A stretch of 64,000 nucleotides of DNA from Bacteroidales bacterium. Its GTDB lineage: Bacteria; Bacteroidota; Bacteroidia; Bacteroidales; UBA932. The stretch is from the NCBI GenBank assembly GCA_017549145.1, contig JAFYVM010000066.1:1-64000 (forward strand). Direction: 5' to 3'. The position numbers were made by a program, and so were the translations under genes. The notes below the pieces were generated by a model. It saw nothing but the letters and a program-made list of their open reading frames with translations. It was not told where the DNA came from and did not search any database. Below are positions 16,922 to 25,568 of this stretch, in pieces (the first letter of the stretch is position 1; every line of letters begins with the position of its first letter).

Positions 16922-19311
16922 TGAAAAGATTGATTTCAACCATACTTTTAGCTGTTGTTGCATTTTCAATGATGCAGCCACTCTCAGCGCGCAGTGTTGA
17001 TCCTGTAAAGGACTCAATCGCCATAGCGCAGATGAGACAACGTATGGATGAGATCAGAAAGACTCGTCCCACTGTCGCTCTTGTTCTCAGTGGCGGCGGA
17101 GCAAAAGGCGCAGCTCACGTAGGAGTCATAAAGCGTATCGAGGAATTGGGCATCCCTGTAGATATGGTTCTGGGAACCAGTATGGGAGGTCTTATCGGAG
17201 CTCTGTATTCATTGGGATATACATCGGAGCAGATGGATACCATCGTAAGCAGCATTGATTGGGGCTGGGCGCTAAGTGACAAGCTTTCCAGAGAGTTCAT
17301 CTCGTATGAAGACATGAAATATAAGGAGAAGTACATGCTCTCCATTCCGTTCTATTATGAGAAGGACTATTTTGAAGCTAAGGTCCAGAATGACTCTAGA
17401 TACGAGATGCACCGTAAGCATCATGACGACTTCCATATCGGTGCAGACCAAGAGTCTGGTCTGGCAATGATGAAGAGAAATCTCTTGGGAAGCCTTCCAT
17501 CGGGATATATCTATGGCCAGAATGTGAACAACCTTATCAGCTCGCTGACCGTAGGATACCAGGATTCGATTGACTTCAAGGATCTTCCAAAACCTTATGT
17601 CTGTATTGCTGCAGATATGGTGACGGGAAAGGCTAAGATCTGGCATAGCGGTAAGATCAACCAGGCAATGCGTTCGACCATGTCAATTCCGGGAATGTTT
17701 GCTCCTGTAAGAGTAGATGGTATGGTACTCGTTGATGGTGGAATCCGAGATAATTACCCTACAGCTCTTGCACGAGAAATGGGCGCAGACATTATAATCG
17801 GTGTTGATCTGTCTCAGGGAAGGAAGTCTTTCAGAGATGTAAACAACCTTGCAGATATCTTCTCTCAGGCGATAGACATGCTCGGTCAGGACGCGTTTGA
17901 AGCTAATGTAGGTATTCCTGATGTAAAGATCAAACCGGAACTTAGGGGGTATCATATGCTTAGCTTTAATCATGAAGCAATTGATACTATCATGACAAGA
18001 GGATATAATGCTGCAATGGCCCAGGATAGCCTTCTGAGGGATGTTGCTCTACGCACAGCAGGGATTGATTCCACTGCTCAGAAGAAGAGTGCTGCAGGTT
18101 TTAAGCTGGATTCTCTGTTCATTTCAGAAGTTGATATTCTAGGAGTACTTCCGAAAGAGAAGGAAATGCTCATGAAGAAGTTCCATCTTGAGTTTGAGGA
18201 CAAGATAAGTCGTAATGATATAGACCTTATCGTGGATAATATCTATGGCACTCAGTCGTATGATTATGTGACTTATGAACTGCTCGGTTCTTGTGACCCA
18301 TATAAACTGGTGCTTAACTGCAAGAAAGGACCTATTCATCAGTTCGGACTTGGAGTAAGGGCGGATACTGAGGAAATTGTGTCGGTATTGCTTAATGTGG
18401 GTATAAATGCTCACAAGATGTACGGCCATGCCTTCGATATTACTGGCCGAATAAGCGCAAATCCGTCTTTGAATGTCCGCTGGTCATACGATGCGCCAAA
18501 GGTGCCTACAGTAAATGTGGCGGCTTCGGTAAGATGGACAGATTTGGGCCTTCTCAATATGTGGGAGAATAGACTTAGTCTGGGATATTTCAAGGCAAAG
18601 CAGGAATTGTATTTCTCAAATATCAAGTGGAAACTCTTTGATATGAGAGGCGGTGTAAGAAATGAAACTATCATAATAAAAAACATCAAGTCATCTCAGT
18701 TCATTGGAGACTATGACTTCGGTCAGCTGAATAATGACTTCATAACAGGATTCATTGAGGGACGCGCAGATACATTTGACGATGGCTATTTCCCAAAGAA
18801 GGGATATACAGCAGGTCTGTCATATGGTTGGACATTTGGCGGATTCCCAGAGGCCTTTAATAATTTCCACACAGTTACAGCTGACGCAAAGGTTGTGATT
18901 CCTGCAGGAAAGATATTCGCGTTCATTCCTTCGGTTAATGCCAGATTCCTGTTTGGTGCTGAGGTACCTGTAGCGTATTTTAATGCAATGGGTGGATCAT
19001 TGGCAGGCAGATATGTGGATCAGCAGATGCCGTTTATTGGAGTTACCAACCTTTCTGCTATGAAGAATATCCTTACCATATTCAGAACTGACTATAGGTT
19101 CCGCTTGGCTAAGAACCACTATCTGACAGGTATCGTGAACTATGCTCGAGACTGTGATAGATTTGCTGAGTATGGACAGGGGGTAGGATATTTTGGCGCA
19201 GGAGCAGAATATTCTTATGACACTATTTTCGGTCCTCTTTCATTCAATGTGCATTGGTCGAATCTTACCAATAAGGTCGGCGTATATCTAAGCGCAGGTT
19301 ATAATTTTTAG
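16921..19311 (+). CDS. patatin-like phospholipase with C-terminal outer-membrane barrel
   Basis: The 796-residue protein has a signal peptide (MKRLISTILL, cut near residue 25) and a patatin domain: the oxyanion loop GGGAKG at 58-63, nucleophile Ser87 in GTSMG, and the catalytic Asp in VDGGIRDNYP. A POTRA-like segment follows, then a barrel like the bacterial surface antigen family, ending in a C-terminal Phe. This is the PlpD-type (type Vd) architecture, common in Bacteroidota. It probably hydrolyses lipids at the cell surface or is processed to release the lipase. The start at 16921 was chosen over the in-frame ATG at 16888, because it gives a clean signal peptide and the TAATG junction. Confidence 0.93.
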   Translation: MKRLISTILLAVVAFSMMQPLSARSVDPVKDSIAIAQMRQRMDEIRKTRPTVALVLSGGGAKGAAHVGVIKRIEELGIPVDMVLGTSMGGLIGALYSLGYTSEQMDTIVSSIDWGWALSDKLSREFISYEDMKYKEKYMLSIPFYYEKDYFEAKVQNDSRYEMHRKHHDDFHIGADQESGLAMMKRNLLGSLPSGYIYGQNVNNLISSLTVGYQDSIDFKDLPKPYVCIAADMVTGKAKIWHSGKINQAMRSTMSIPGMFAPVRVDGMVLVDGGIRDNYPTALAREMGADIIIGVDLSQGRKSFRDVNNLADIFSQAIDMLGQDAFEANVGIPDVKIKPELRGYHMLSFNHEAIDTIMTRGYNAAMAQDSLLRDVALRTAGIDSTAQKKSAAGFKLDSLFISEVDILGVLPKEKEMLMKKFHLEFEDKISRNDIDLIVDNIYGTQSYDYVTYELLGSCDPYKLVLNCKKGPIHQFGLGVRADTEEIVSVLLNVGINAHKMYGHAFDITGRISANPSLNVRWSYDAPKVPTVNVAASVRWTDLGLLNMWENRLSLGYFKAKQELYFSNIKWKLFDMRGGVRNETIIIKNIKSSQFIGDYDFGQLNNDFITGFIEGRADTFDDGYFPKKGYTAGLSYGWTFGGFPEAFNNFHTVTADAKVVIPAGKIFAFIPSVNARFLFGAEVPVAYFNAMGGSLAGRYVDQQMPFIGVTNLSAMKNILTIFRTDYRFRLAKNHYLTGIVNYARDCDRFAEYGQGVGYFGAGAEYSYDTIFGPLSFNVHWSNLTNKVGVYLSAGYNF

Positions 19312-19317
19312 TGAGAT

Positions 19318-19764
19318 ATGGAGAAAGCTTTGGATAAGATGCGCAGACTATGTTCGCGCAGGGAGTATTGTGTTTCTGACATTCGTGCCAAGCTTATGAA
19401 GGAGCTTGAAGGAGATGCACAGAAGGTGGAGACTGCGATAAATAAGCTGAAGGATGAGAAATATGTGGATGACCTGAGATATGCTACGGCCTATGCTCGT
19501 GATAAAGCCTCCATTTCCGGCTGGGGAGCGACTAAAATCAGATATATGCTCTCTGCTAAGGGTGTGGCAAAAGATGTGATTTCTGAAGCCTTAAATGAGG
19601 TAGATGAGGTCAAGGCTAGCACCAGATTGGAGAAACTCCTTGAAAATAAATATAAGAGTCTGAAGGATGATCCTCAGTGGAAGATCAAGCTTCTACGTTT
19701 TGCGCTAGGAAGGGGATATTCTTATGATGAAGTTAATGATCAGATTCATCGTTTTGCACAATAA
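19318..19764 (+). CDS. recX: regulatory protein RecX
   Basis: RecX binds within the RecA filament and inhibits its activity. The 148-residue protein shows the three-helix RecX repeats, with CSRREYCVSDIRAKL and KYVDDLRYATAYARDKA in the expected order and spacing. It starts 6 bases after the patatin gene, so it is co-transcribed with it and not with recA. A hairpin follows at 19763-19791. Confidence 0.92.
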   Translation: MEKALDKMRRLCSRREYCVSDIRAKLMKELEGDAQKVETAINKLKDEKYVDDLRYATAYARDKASISGWGATKIRYMLSAKGVAKDVISEALNEVDEVKASTRLEKLLENKYKSLKDDPQWKIKLLRFALGRGYSYDEVNDQIHRFAQ

Positions 19765-19791
19765 TTGATTCGGCCAAAGCCGTGATTAATT
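19763..19791 (+). terminator. hairpin after recX, weak terminator candidate
   Basis: AATTGAT (19763-19769) pairs with ATTAATT (19785-19791) and CGGC with GCCG inside, around a CAAA loop. No proper T-tract follows, so termination would be partial at most. Confidence 0.4.
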
Positions 19792-19800
19792 ATTTGCGTT

Positions 19801-20400
19801 ATGAAACATCGTTATCAAAACATCGCGAAGCAGATTGCCCGTGCGATACGCCATTGGTGGCTCATGCTTATTGTCGGACTCCTTTCGTTGATTGCAGGAA
19901 TCCTTGTTTTTGTATTTCCACTGGAAACTTATGTCACTCTAAGCATCTTTTTCGGAATAATCATGATGCTTGCAGGTGCTGCACAACTCATCCTTTCGTC
20001 TTCTAGTAATAATTATTTGATGACGAGGGGATATTTTATTGTAGGTGGTGTTCTGGATGTTCTGCTAGGCCTTTTCCTATGCTTGTATCCTAGCATTACA
20101 ATATTCTTGTTGCCGATACTACTTGGTGTATGGATGCTCTACCACAGCTTTATGATCATTGCGTTTGCCGGTGATCTCAGCACCTTTGATCTGGGTGGAC
20201 AGGGTGAGACAATAGCAGGTGGAATAATCCTCCTACTATTATCTATTCTCATCCTTATGAATCCTTTCAGTGCAGGAATTGCAGCCGTAGTCATTCTAAC
20301 AGGAGTTGGCTTTGTAATCTTTGGCCTGATCCTGATTATGTTGGCTGTGAAATTAAAGAGGTTGCATCTTGATGTTACTTCCCAAGATACAATAGGGTAG
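19801..20400 (+). CDS. HdeD/DUF308-family membrane protein
   Basis: The 199-residue protein has six hydrophobic segments of about 20 residues arranged in pairs and few polar loops. This matches the HdeD family of small six-helix membrane proteins, known from acid-stress regulons of enterobacteria. The biochemical role is unknown. Its last 26 bases overlap the 3' end of the convergent amidase gene, so both proteins' C-termini are coded by the same DNA. Confidence 0.85.
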   Translation: MKHRYQNIAKQIARAIRHWWLMLIVGLLSLIAGILVFVFPLETYVTLSIFFGIIMMLAGAAQLILSSSSNNYLMTRGYFIVGGVLDVLLGLFLCLYPSITIFLLPILLGVWMLYHSFMIIAFAGDLSTFDLGGQGETIAGGIILLLLSILILMNPFSAGIAAVVILTGVGFVIFGLILIMLAVKLKRLHLDVTSQDTIG

Positions 20401-23400
20401 CGTCCAGGATGGATACTAAGTTGTCTGAATTTTTAAGGGTTTCAAGAGGGAAACCGTAGCTGACACATTTGTATCCATTTCCTTGGTAAGCGACACCAGC
20501 AGGGGCTCCACTGTCAGAATATCTGGCAATTACACGTGCAGACTTAGAGGCTGAAGTGATTGCATCTGGATTTTCTACACAGTAGAAGTTCCTGTTTGGT
20601 GTATTATATATTTGGATTTCTGAATTATCAGGAACCCATTTGAGTGGACCTCCTGCTGTCATCTTGATTTCTCCGGACTTGCTGCCGTAGTTACCGTTGG
20701 ACTTGTATCCAAGGACCTTCTGAGCGAACTCAATGGAACTCTTGCTGAATTCCTGGTCTGAAGAAGTAGGGTAAAGGTGACTCCATATGTCTGTACCGAT
20801 ATAAGCTCCGCTTACAATCATGTGTCCACCATTTGATGTATACTCTCTGATTGCTTTCTGAAGTTCCTGTGGGAATACCTTGAATCTCTCACTGCCATCC
20901 GGCATTACCGTAGTTACCTGACGGCCACAGATGAGGTCTACGCACCATATGCCGCTACGAATGGTTGTGTCGCTGCAGAATACCTCTTTGTTGCACGACT
21001 GGAAGGCATATCCGAGTTCGAGCAGTGTCTTGCCGTGGATGTGCGAGTATTCAAAGGTATTACCTGCAATAACCTTTGCTGCCTCATTGTAGAATGAGGC
21101 TCCAAAGCCAGGATCAGCATCTGTTACATATTCTGCCTTCTTTGAATATACGTAGGTTTCTCCTACAAATGAGATATCCTTCATATATGATATGCCGCTT
21201 TCCTGCCTGTTGACGAATCCACCATAATCAGCATTGTCATAGAATGCCGGACCGCTGACTCTATCAAAGTTGTTGACCACCATCACTACCTTGTTGAGTT
21301 TGGTGCTGTCCAGCTGAGCTGGAACTCCTATGCTTACATTCTCAATGGCGAAACTCTTTCCTCCATTGTTATATGCTGCCACCTTGAAACTATAAATATG
21401 CCCTGGCTCGATGTCAATTGTTGAGGTGATTGCGTCCCCGTTTTCAGTCACGTTGGTCAAGACTCTACCGTCGTCGAATCCTCCATTATCCATTTTTGTG
21501 TATAGGATATAGCCTGTAGGATCTGCTGTTGGCTCGATCGGGTCAAGTACCTTCTTCCAGCTGATGATAGCCTTGTTTAGGATAGCTGATGAATCTCTAC
21601 AGAAACGTACAGACAGATCCTTGATTGGAAGAGGCTGAACTGTATAAGGCTGCTGGTATCTGTTGCTCAGATATTTCAGGATACCTTTGTAGACTGCGCG
21701 GCTGGCATCGAACTGGAATTGTGGATCCAGTCCGTAACGCATGTCTCTGAAGTTCTGGTGTGAGAGGAGCTCAAGCAGGATTGCAGGGCATGGAGGTACT
21801 CGAGACTCATAATATGATCTGTCCCAGATCCATCTTCTGCTCCAGATTGAGTCCTGTAGCTGTCTGAGGTCATGCACAATCTGGCTCTGGATTGCATCTG
21901 CAAGATGACGGTTTGTCATTCTGCTGCCACCGGAAGGGTGGTTTGTATTGCCTTTTGATTTGTAAGTATAGATCGAAAGAGTTCCAATTGCTGAGTTACC
22001 ATCTGTAATACCTGCATCTGAATGGAATGCAAGTGAAATGTCGAATGGCACTCCTTTGCCGGCCTGTTTCGGGTTGACTACAGAGCCTCCGCTCATCCAT
22101 GACACCCACTCAGGACGGCACATATAGTCATCCTTGTAGTCATGAGTACCGTCGTTGCGGCTATATACACTCTCAGGTGCTCCAGCCCACTGTAGCCAGT
22201 ATCTGGCTCCCTCTGCAGACCTTGGAAGCTCTGAGATGCATGGATCATATACAGGAATGGTATCAGTCAGAGGATCGAACTTTTTACCTCTTGCAACATT
22301 ACCCATACCGCCGCCGAATTTAACTGCATCTGCTGTGACATATTTGCCGCTGGTGAATTTGTATCCAGCTGGGGTGGCATTGTCAAGGGTTACATATCCG
22401 TTGTTTCCTTTATCGAACTCGAAGGTGCCGAGGTATATCCATGTGCTTCCGCCCATTTTCTGGTTTACAATGAACTCAGTGCTTCCTCCAAGGTGGTGAA
22501 CAGTATAGCGGGCAGCAGTGGTACTTTCTTTAATCGTCTTATATGAAACATATACGGCATATTCACCACGTTCGGGAATATGTGCACGCCAAACGATTTC
22601 AGAGTATGATTTAGAGGTGTTATCAGCAACACATGCCGCCTGTCGTGCTGTACCCATTGCGAATGGATTCTCCAGTGTAAGATATGTTGCCTGCTTGTCT
22701 GCGAAACCGGCTCCAGAGCTTGCCCAGTTGCCTTTTTCTGTATATGTTCCTACATATCTGCCCCCTGGCCCTGTATAGGTGGAGTCATTGTCGACAATAC
22801 ATTCGTGAATCTGTACATCCCTTTCTCTTGGAAGCATTACATATGCTCCTGCATTCTCAAGCATAGGGACAAGATATTTCAAGACATAGCTCTGTGTGTA
22901 TAGATCTTCGCAGATCTGGAACAAGCATGGACGCTGCCATCTCCACTGCTCTGTATTTACATCGAAATACCTTCCGTGGCTCTGCCAGATGGCGATATGC
23001 CTTCCGTCAAGACCCTTGCTGTAATTAAGCCTTTCTGCTCTTCTTACAATATATTTTCCAGTTGGTTTCTTGCTGGTGTGAGATACCTTGGCGGGTTTTC
23101 CGTCAAAACCGAGGTCTGGGGTTATAAGACTGTCCAGATGTATACCATTGCTATAGATGTTGCCTAGTTTATAGGACTTATATTTTGCAGGTATGGTAGC
23201 CTGCAGAGTGTCTTTGAACCATGCGGAGTTCTCCTTGTACCAAGGGTAGTCTCCGAGACTTTCAGTGAAATAGAAATCAATGATGCTATCCCTTTGCATC
23301 ACATTTTTTAACTTCAGCACCCACCTGATGGCAGTGTTCCTCTTGATGGCTGCAGCTATTGAGTCACATGCAGGCTGGAATTCAGCAGTAGAGATCTTTT

Positions 23401-23470
23401 TCTGCGCGCTTGCAGGGAGAATCAGTATTAGAGATGCAAAAAGAGTTATTATATATTTCTTATTTATCAT
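20375..23470 (-). CDS. amidase_3-type hydrolase with inserted golvesin-like domain
   Basis: The 1031-residue secreted protein (signal peptide ending near SAQ, residue 23) carries an N-acetylmuramoyl-L-alanine-amidase-type zinc domain in two pieces. Candidate zinc ligands are H165 (WQSHGRYF), E188 (ICEDLY), H483 (LAFHSDAG) and the catalytic/ligand E567 (ILLELLSHQ). Between them, about 246-388, sits a beta-rich golvesin C-terminal-like domain. A fibronectin-III-like segment (about 615-720) and a glutamine-amidotransferase-like C-terminal region (GGHMIVSGAYIGTD) follow. Homologues are often loosely called xanthan lyase, which I think is misleading. The likely substrate is peptidoglycan or muropeptides. 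The 3' end overlaps the HdeD-like gene by 26 bases. Confidence 0.8.
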   Translation of the reverse strand: MINKKYIITLFASLILILPASAQKKISTAEFQPACDSIAAAIKRNTAIRWVLKLKNVMQRDSIIDFYFTESLGDYPWYKENSAWFKDTLQATIPAKYKSYKLGNIYSNGIHLDSLITPDLGFDGKPAKVSHTSKKPTGKYIVRRAERLNYSKGLDGRHIAIWQSHGRYFDVNTEQWRWQRPCLFQICEDLYTQSYVLKYLVPMLENAGAYVMLPRERDVQIHECIVDNDSTYTGPGGRYVGTYTEKGNWASSGAGFADKQATYLTLENPFAMGTARQAACVADNTSKSYSEIVWRAHIPERGEYAVYVSYKTIKESTTAARYTVHHLGGSTEFIVNQKMGGSTWIYLGTFEFDKGNNGYVTLDNATPAGYKFTSGKYVTADAVKFGGGMGNVARGKKFDPLTDTIPVYDPCISELPRSAEGARYWLQWAGAPESVYSRNDGTHDYKDDYMCRPEWVSWMSGGSVVNPKQAGKGVPFDISLAFHSDAGITDGNSAIGTLSIYTYKSKGNTNHPSGGSRMTNRHLADAIQSQIVHDLRQLQDSIWSRRWIWDRSYYESRVPPCPAILLELLSHQNFRDMRYGLDPQFQFDASRAVYKGILKYLSNRYQQPYTVQPLPIKDLSVRFCRDSSAILNKAIISWKKVLDPIEPTADPTGYILYTKMDNGGFDDGRVLTNVTENGDAITSTIDIEPGHIYSFKVAAYNNGGKSFAIENVSIGVPAQLDSTKLNKVVMVVNNFDRVSGPAFYDNADYGGFVNRQESGISYMKDISFVGETYVYSKKAEYVTDADPGFGASFYNEAAKVIAGNTFEYSHIHGKTLLELGYAFQSCNKEVFCSDTTIRSGIWCVDLICGRQVTTVMPDGSERFKVFPQELQKAIREYTSNGGHMIVSGAYIGTDIWSHLYPTSSDQEFSKSSIEFAQKVLGYKSNGNYGSKSGEIKMTAGGPLKWVPDNSEIQIYNTPNRNFYCVENPDAITSASKSARVIARYSDSGAPAGVAYQGNGYKCVSYGFPLETLKNSDNLVSILDATLLYLGK

Positions 23471-23497
23471 TGTCGTTTCTGTTTATCGCGAATTACA

Positions 23498-23505
23498 CAA
23501 AGATA
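23498..23505 (-). promoter_or_regulatory. -7 promoter box for the amidase gene
   Basis: On the minus strand it reads TATCTTTG, a full TAnnTTTG match, 28 bases before the start codon at 23470. No -33 box was found. Confidence 0.5.
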
Positions 23506-23530
23506 ATATTAATCATTGAAATATTGTTAC

Positions 23531-23538
23531 TATTTTTG
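23531..23538 (+). promoter_or_regulatory. -7 promoter box for dut
   Basis: TATTTTTG, 32 bases before the dut start at 23570 and back-to-back with the amidase promoter box. Its position rules out the upstream in-frame ATG at 23516 as the dut start. Confidence 0.5.
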
Positions 23539-23569
23539 TGGATGCATAAATTATAATGACGCAAGAAAT

Positions 23570-24001
23570 ATGAAGGTACAGATTGTAAACAAGTCAGCTT
23601 ATCCGACGCCTGCTTATGCCACTGAAAAGTCTGCTGGAATGGATCTCAAGGCTAATATCACAGAGCCAATTACTCTTGGACCGCTCGAGAGAGCGATGGT
23701 TCCTACAGGACTTTTTATTGCATTGCCTGATGGTACAGAGGCACAGGTTAGACCTCGCAGTGGACTTGCTGCAAAATTTGGTATTTCTGTCCTTAATTCT
23801 CCAGGTACAATTGACGCAGACTATCGTGGTGAAGTCAAGGTTATTCTTGTAAACCTTTCAAACGAGCCTTTCGTTGTAAATCCAGGTGAGCGAATTGCTC
23901 AGATGGTTGTGGCTCGTTATGAAAAAGTTGAGTGGGATGAAGTAGAGGTACTTGATGAGACAGAGCGTGGAACTGGTGGTTTTGGTTCCACAGGACGATA
24001 A
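23570..24001 (+). CDS. dut: dUTP diphosphatase
   Basis: The enzyme hydrolyses dUTP to dUMP, keeping uracil out of DNA and supplying thymidylate synthesis. The 143-residue protein has all five trimeric-dUTPase motifs: [19 protein letters not shown], the motif-3 [11 protein letters not shown] with the catalytic Asp, ERIAQMV and the glycine-rich C-terminal [10 protein letters not shown]. The start at 23570 (MKVQIVNKS) fits the family; a start at 23516 would precede the promoter box. A palindromic repeat element begins just after the stop, followed by murF. Confidence 0.97.
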   Translation: MKVQIVNKSAYPTPAYATEKSAGMDLKANITEPITLGPLERAMVPTGLFIALPDGTEAQVRPRSGLAAKFGISVLNSPGTIDADYRGEVKVILVNLSNEPFVVNPGERIAQMVVARYEKVEWDEVEVLDETERGTGGFGSTGR

Positions 24002-24002
24002 A

Positions 24003-24030
24003 TGTCATCCTGAGCGGAGCGAAGGATCTT
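24003..24030 (+). repeat. dispersed palindromic element, copy 1
   Basis: An imperfect palindrome that starts TGTCATCCTGAGCGGAGC and ends GAAGGATCTTA, beginning one base after the dut stop. The ends ATCCT and AGGAT pair. Nearly the same sequence recurs at 50265-50292 (inverted) and 51846-51872. Confidence 0.8.
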
Positions 24031-24048
24031 ATAAAATAAAATTAGATT

Positions 24049-25395
24049 ATGACAATTCCCCAAATCTATAAACTATTCACTTCCTGCAATGGAGTGACTA
24101 CAGACACCCGTACCCTAAAAGGCGGTGAAATGTTCTTTGCTCTAAAGGGTGAAAACTTTGATGGCAATGAGTATGCAATGAAGGCTCTTGAAGCTGGAGC
24201 TGCTTACGCTGTTGTAAATGAGGACTCTGCTGTGGCGGCATCTGATGATGCTCGTCTTTTGAGAGTCAAGGACACTCTGATCGCTCTTCAAGAACTTGCC
24301 CGTTGGCATCGTTCAATGACTTTTGTAGATGGTAAGCCTTTGAGAGTTATTGGTTTGACTGGAACTAATGGAAAGACCACGACAAAGGAATTGCTTCGTG
24401 AGGTGCTTTCTGTCAAGTATAATGTCACAGCAACAGAAGGTAATCTTAACAACTCTATCGGAGTTCCTTTGACTCTGCTAAAAATTAATTCACAGACTCA
24501 GCTTGCAATCGTAGAGATGGGTGCAAGCCACCCGGGAGACATCAAGGAACTTGTAGATATCGCTCTTCCTAACTTCGGACTTGTTACCAATGTAGGTAAG
24601 GCGCACCTGCTCGGATTCGGCAGCTTTGAAGGTGTGAAAGCAACAAAGGGTGAGCTATATGATTATCTCCGTAGAACATCCGATAAAGTGTTCCTCAATG
24701 TAGATAATCCGCATCTCTGCCAGATGGCAAACGAGCGTAATCTTCACTCAGATCCAGAGCGTCCTGACTCACTCGTTCTTCCTTATGGACTTGAATATCA
24801 GGGAGCTGAAGTCCTTCCTTCATCTGCTGAGCATCCATATCTTAGAGTTAAACTTTCTAATGGTAGGGTAGTGGAGACAAATCTTGTTGGCTCATACAAT
24901 GCTGATAATGTGATGGCAGCTCTTGCTGTAGGACAGCATTTCGGAGTTTCTCTCGAGGAAGGTGTTGCTGCGATCGAGGCATACGTTCCATCGAACAACC
25001 GTTCCCAGATGACAAAGACTGAACGCAATACTTTGATTGTGGATGCATACAATGCGAACCCGACAAGTATGGCGGCAGCTCTTGAGAACTTCTCCAATGT
25101 AGATGCCGAGGTTAAGGTTGCTTTGCTTGGTGATATGCTCGAGCTTGGTGATGAGTCGCTTGGTGAGCACGTAACAATTATTCGTTCTGCAGCATCCCGT
25201 GGATTTGCCAAGGTTTGCTTCGTAGGTAAGGAGTTCTTGAAAGCTTCATCTGAGGCAACATTTGACTCTGCTCTTTTCTTTGAGACTTCTGATGCCCTCG
25301 CGCAGTGGCTACACGAAAATCCGCTTGCAGGGGCCACAGTCCTCATTAAGGGTTCCCGCGGAACTCGCATGGAGAAGACTATCGCCGCATTGTAA
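24049..25395 (+). CDS. murF: UDP-MurNAc-tripeptide--D-Ala-D-Ala ligase
   Basis: MurF adds D-Ala-D-Ala to the peptidoglycan precursor in the cytoplasm. The 448-residue protein has the three Mur-ligase domains: an N-terminal UDP-binding part with VTTDTRTLKGGEMFFALKG, the ATP loop GTNGKTT (105-111) with the following EGNLNNSIGVPLTLL signature, and a C-terminal ligase domain with VDAYNANPTSM and LLGDMLELG. Some Bacteroidales carry murF fused to alr; here the racemase is a separate gene at 46557. A terminator follows at 25440-25478. Confidence 0.96.
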   Translation: MTIPQIYKLFTSCNGVTTDTRTLKGGEMFFALKGENFDGNEYAMKALEAGAAYAVVNEDSAVAASDDARLLRVKDTLIALQELARWHRSMTFVDGKPLRVIGLTGTNGKTTTKELLREVLSVKYNVTATEGNLNNSIGVPLTLLKINSQTQLAIVEMGASHPGDIKELVDIALPNFGLVTNVGKAHLLGFGSFEGVKATKGELYDYLRRTSDKVFLNVDNPHLCQMANERNLHSDPERPDSLVLPYGLEYQGAEVLPSSAEHPYLRVKLSNGRVVETNLVGSYNADNVMAALAVGQHFGVSLEEGVAAIEAYVPSNNRSQMTKTERNTLIVDAYNANPTSMAAALENFSNVDAEVKVALLGDMLELGDESLGEHVTIIRSAASRGFAKVCFVGKEFLKASSEATFDSALFFETSDALAQWLHENPLAGATVLIKGSRGTRMEKTIAAL

Positions 25396-25439
25396 GTCGG
25401 TGTGGATAATAAGACTTTTAATGTCTGTTGAATATACAG

Positions 25440-25478
25440 GGAGGTGGCTAATTTTTAGTCACCTCCTTCTTTGTTTTA
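25440..25478 (+). terminator. intrinsic terminator after murF
   Basis: An 11-bp stem (25440-25450 with 25456-25466, one G-T pair) with a 5-base loop, followed by the T-rich TTCTTTGTTTT. It separates murF from the FecR-led locus. Confidence 0.8.
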
Positions 25479-25568
25479 TTCTAAAAAAATATATTTTGAT
25501 TGAGTAAAAATACCTTCTTTTACGTATAATGATATATTGTGGCAATGACGCCATCAAATTAAGATGCT

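Noticed and set aside
24798-25370. Minus-strand frame of 190 codons within murF
   Set aside because: It is antisense to conserved murF sequence and shows no recognisable motif.
25495-25530. Promoter for fecR built from TTTG at 25495 and TATAAT at 25525
   Set aside because: The spacing is too long for either a Bacteroidales or a sigma-70-type promoter, and no TAnnTTTG box is present.
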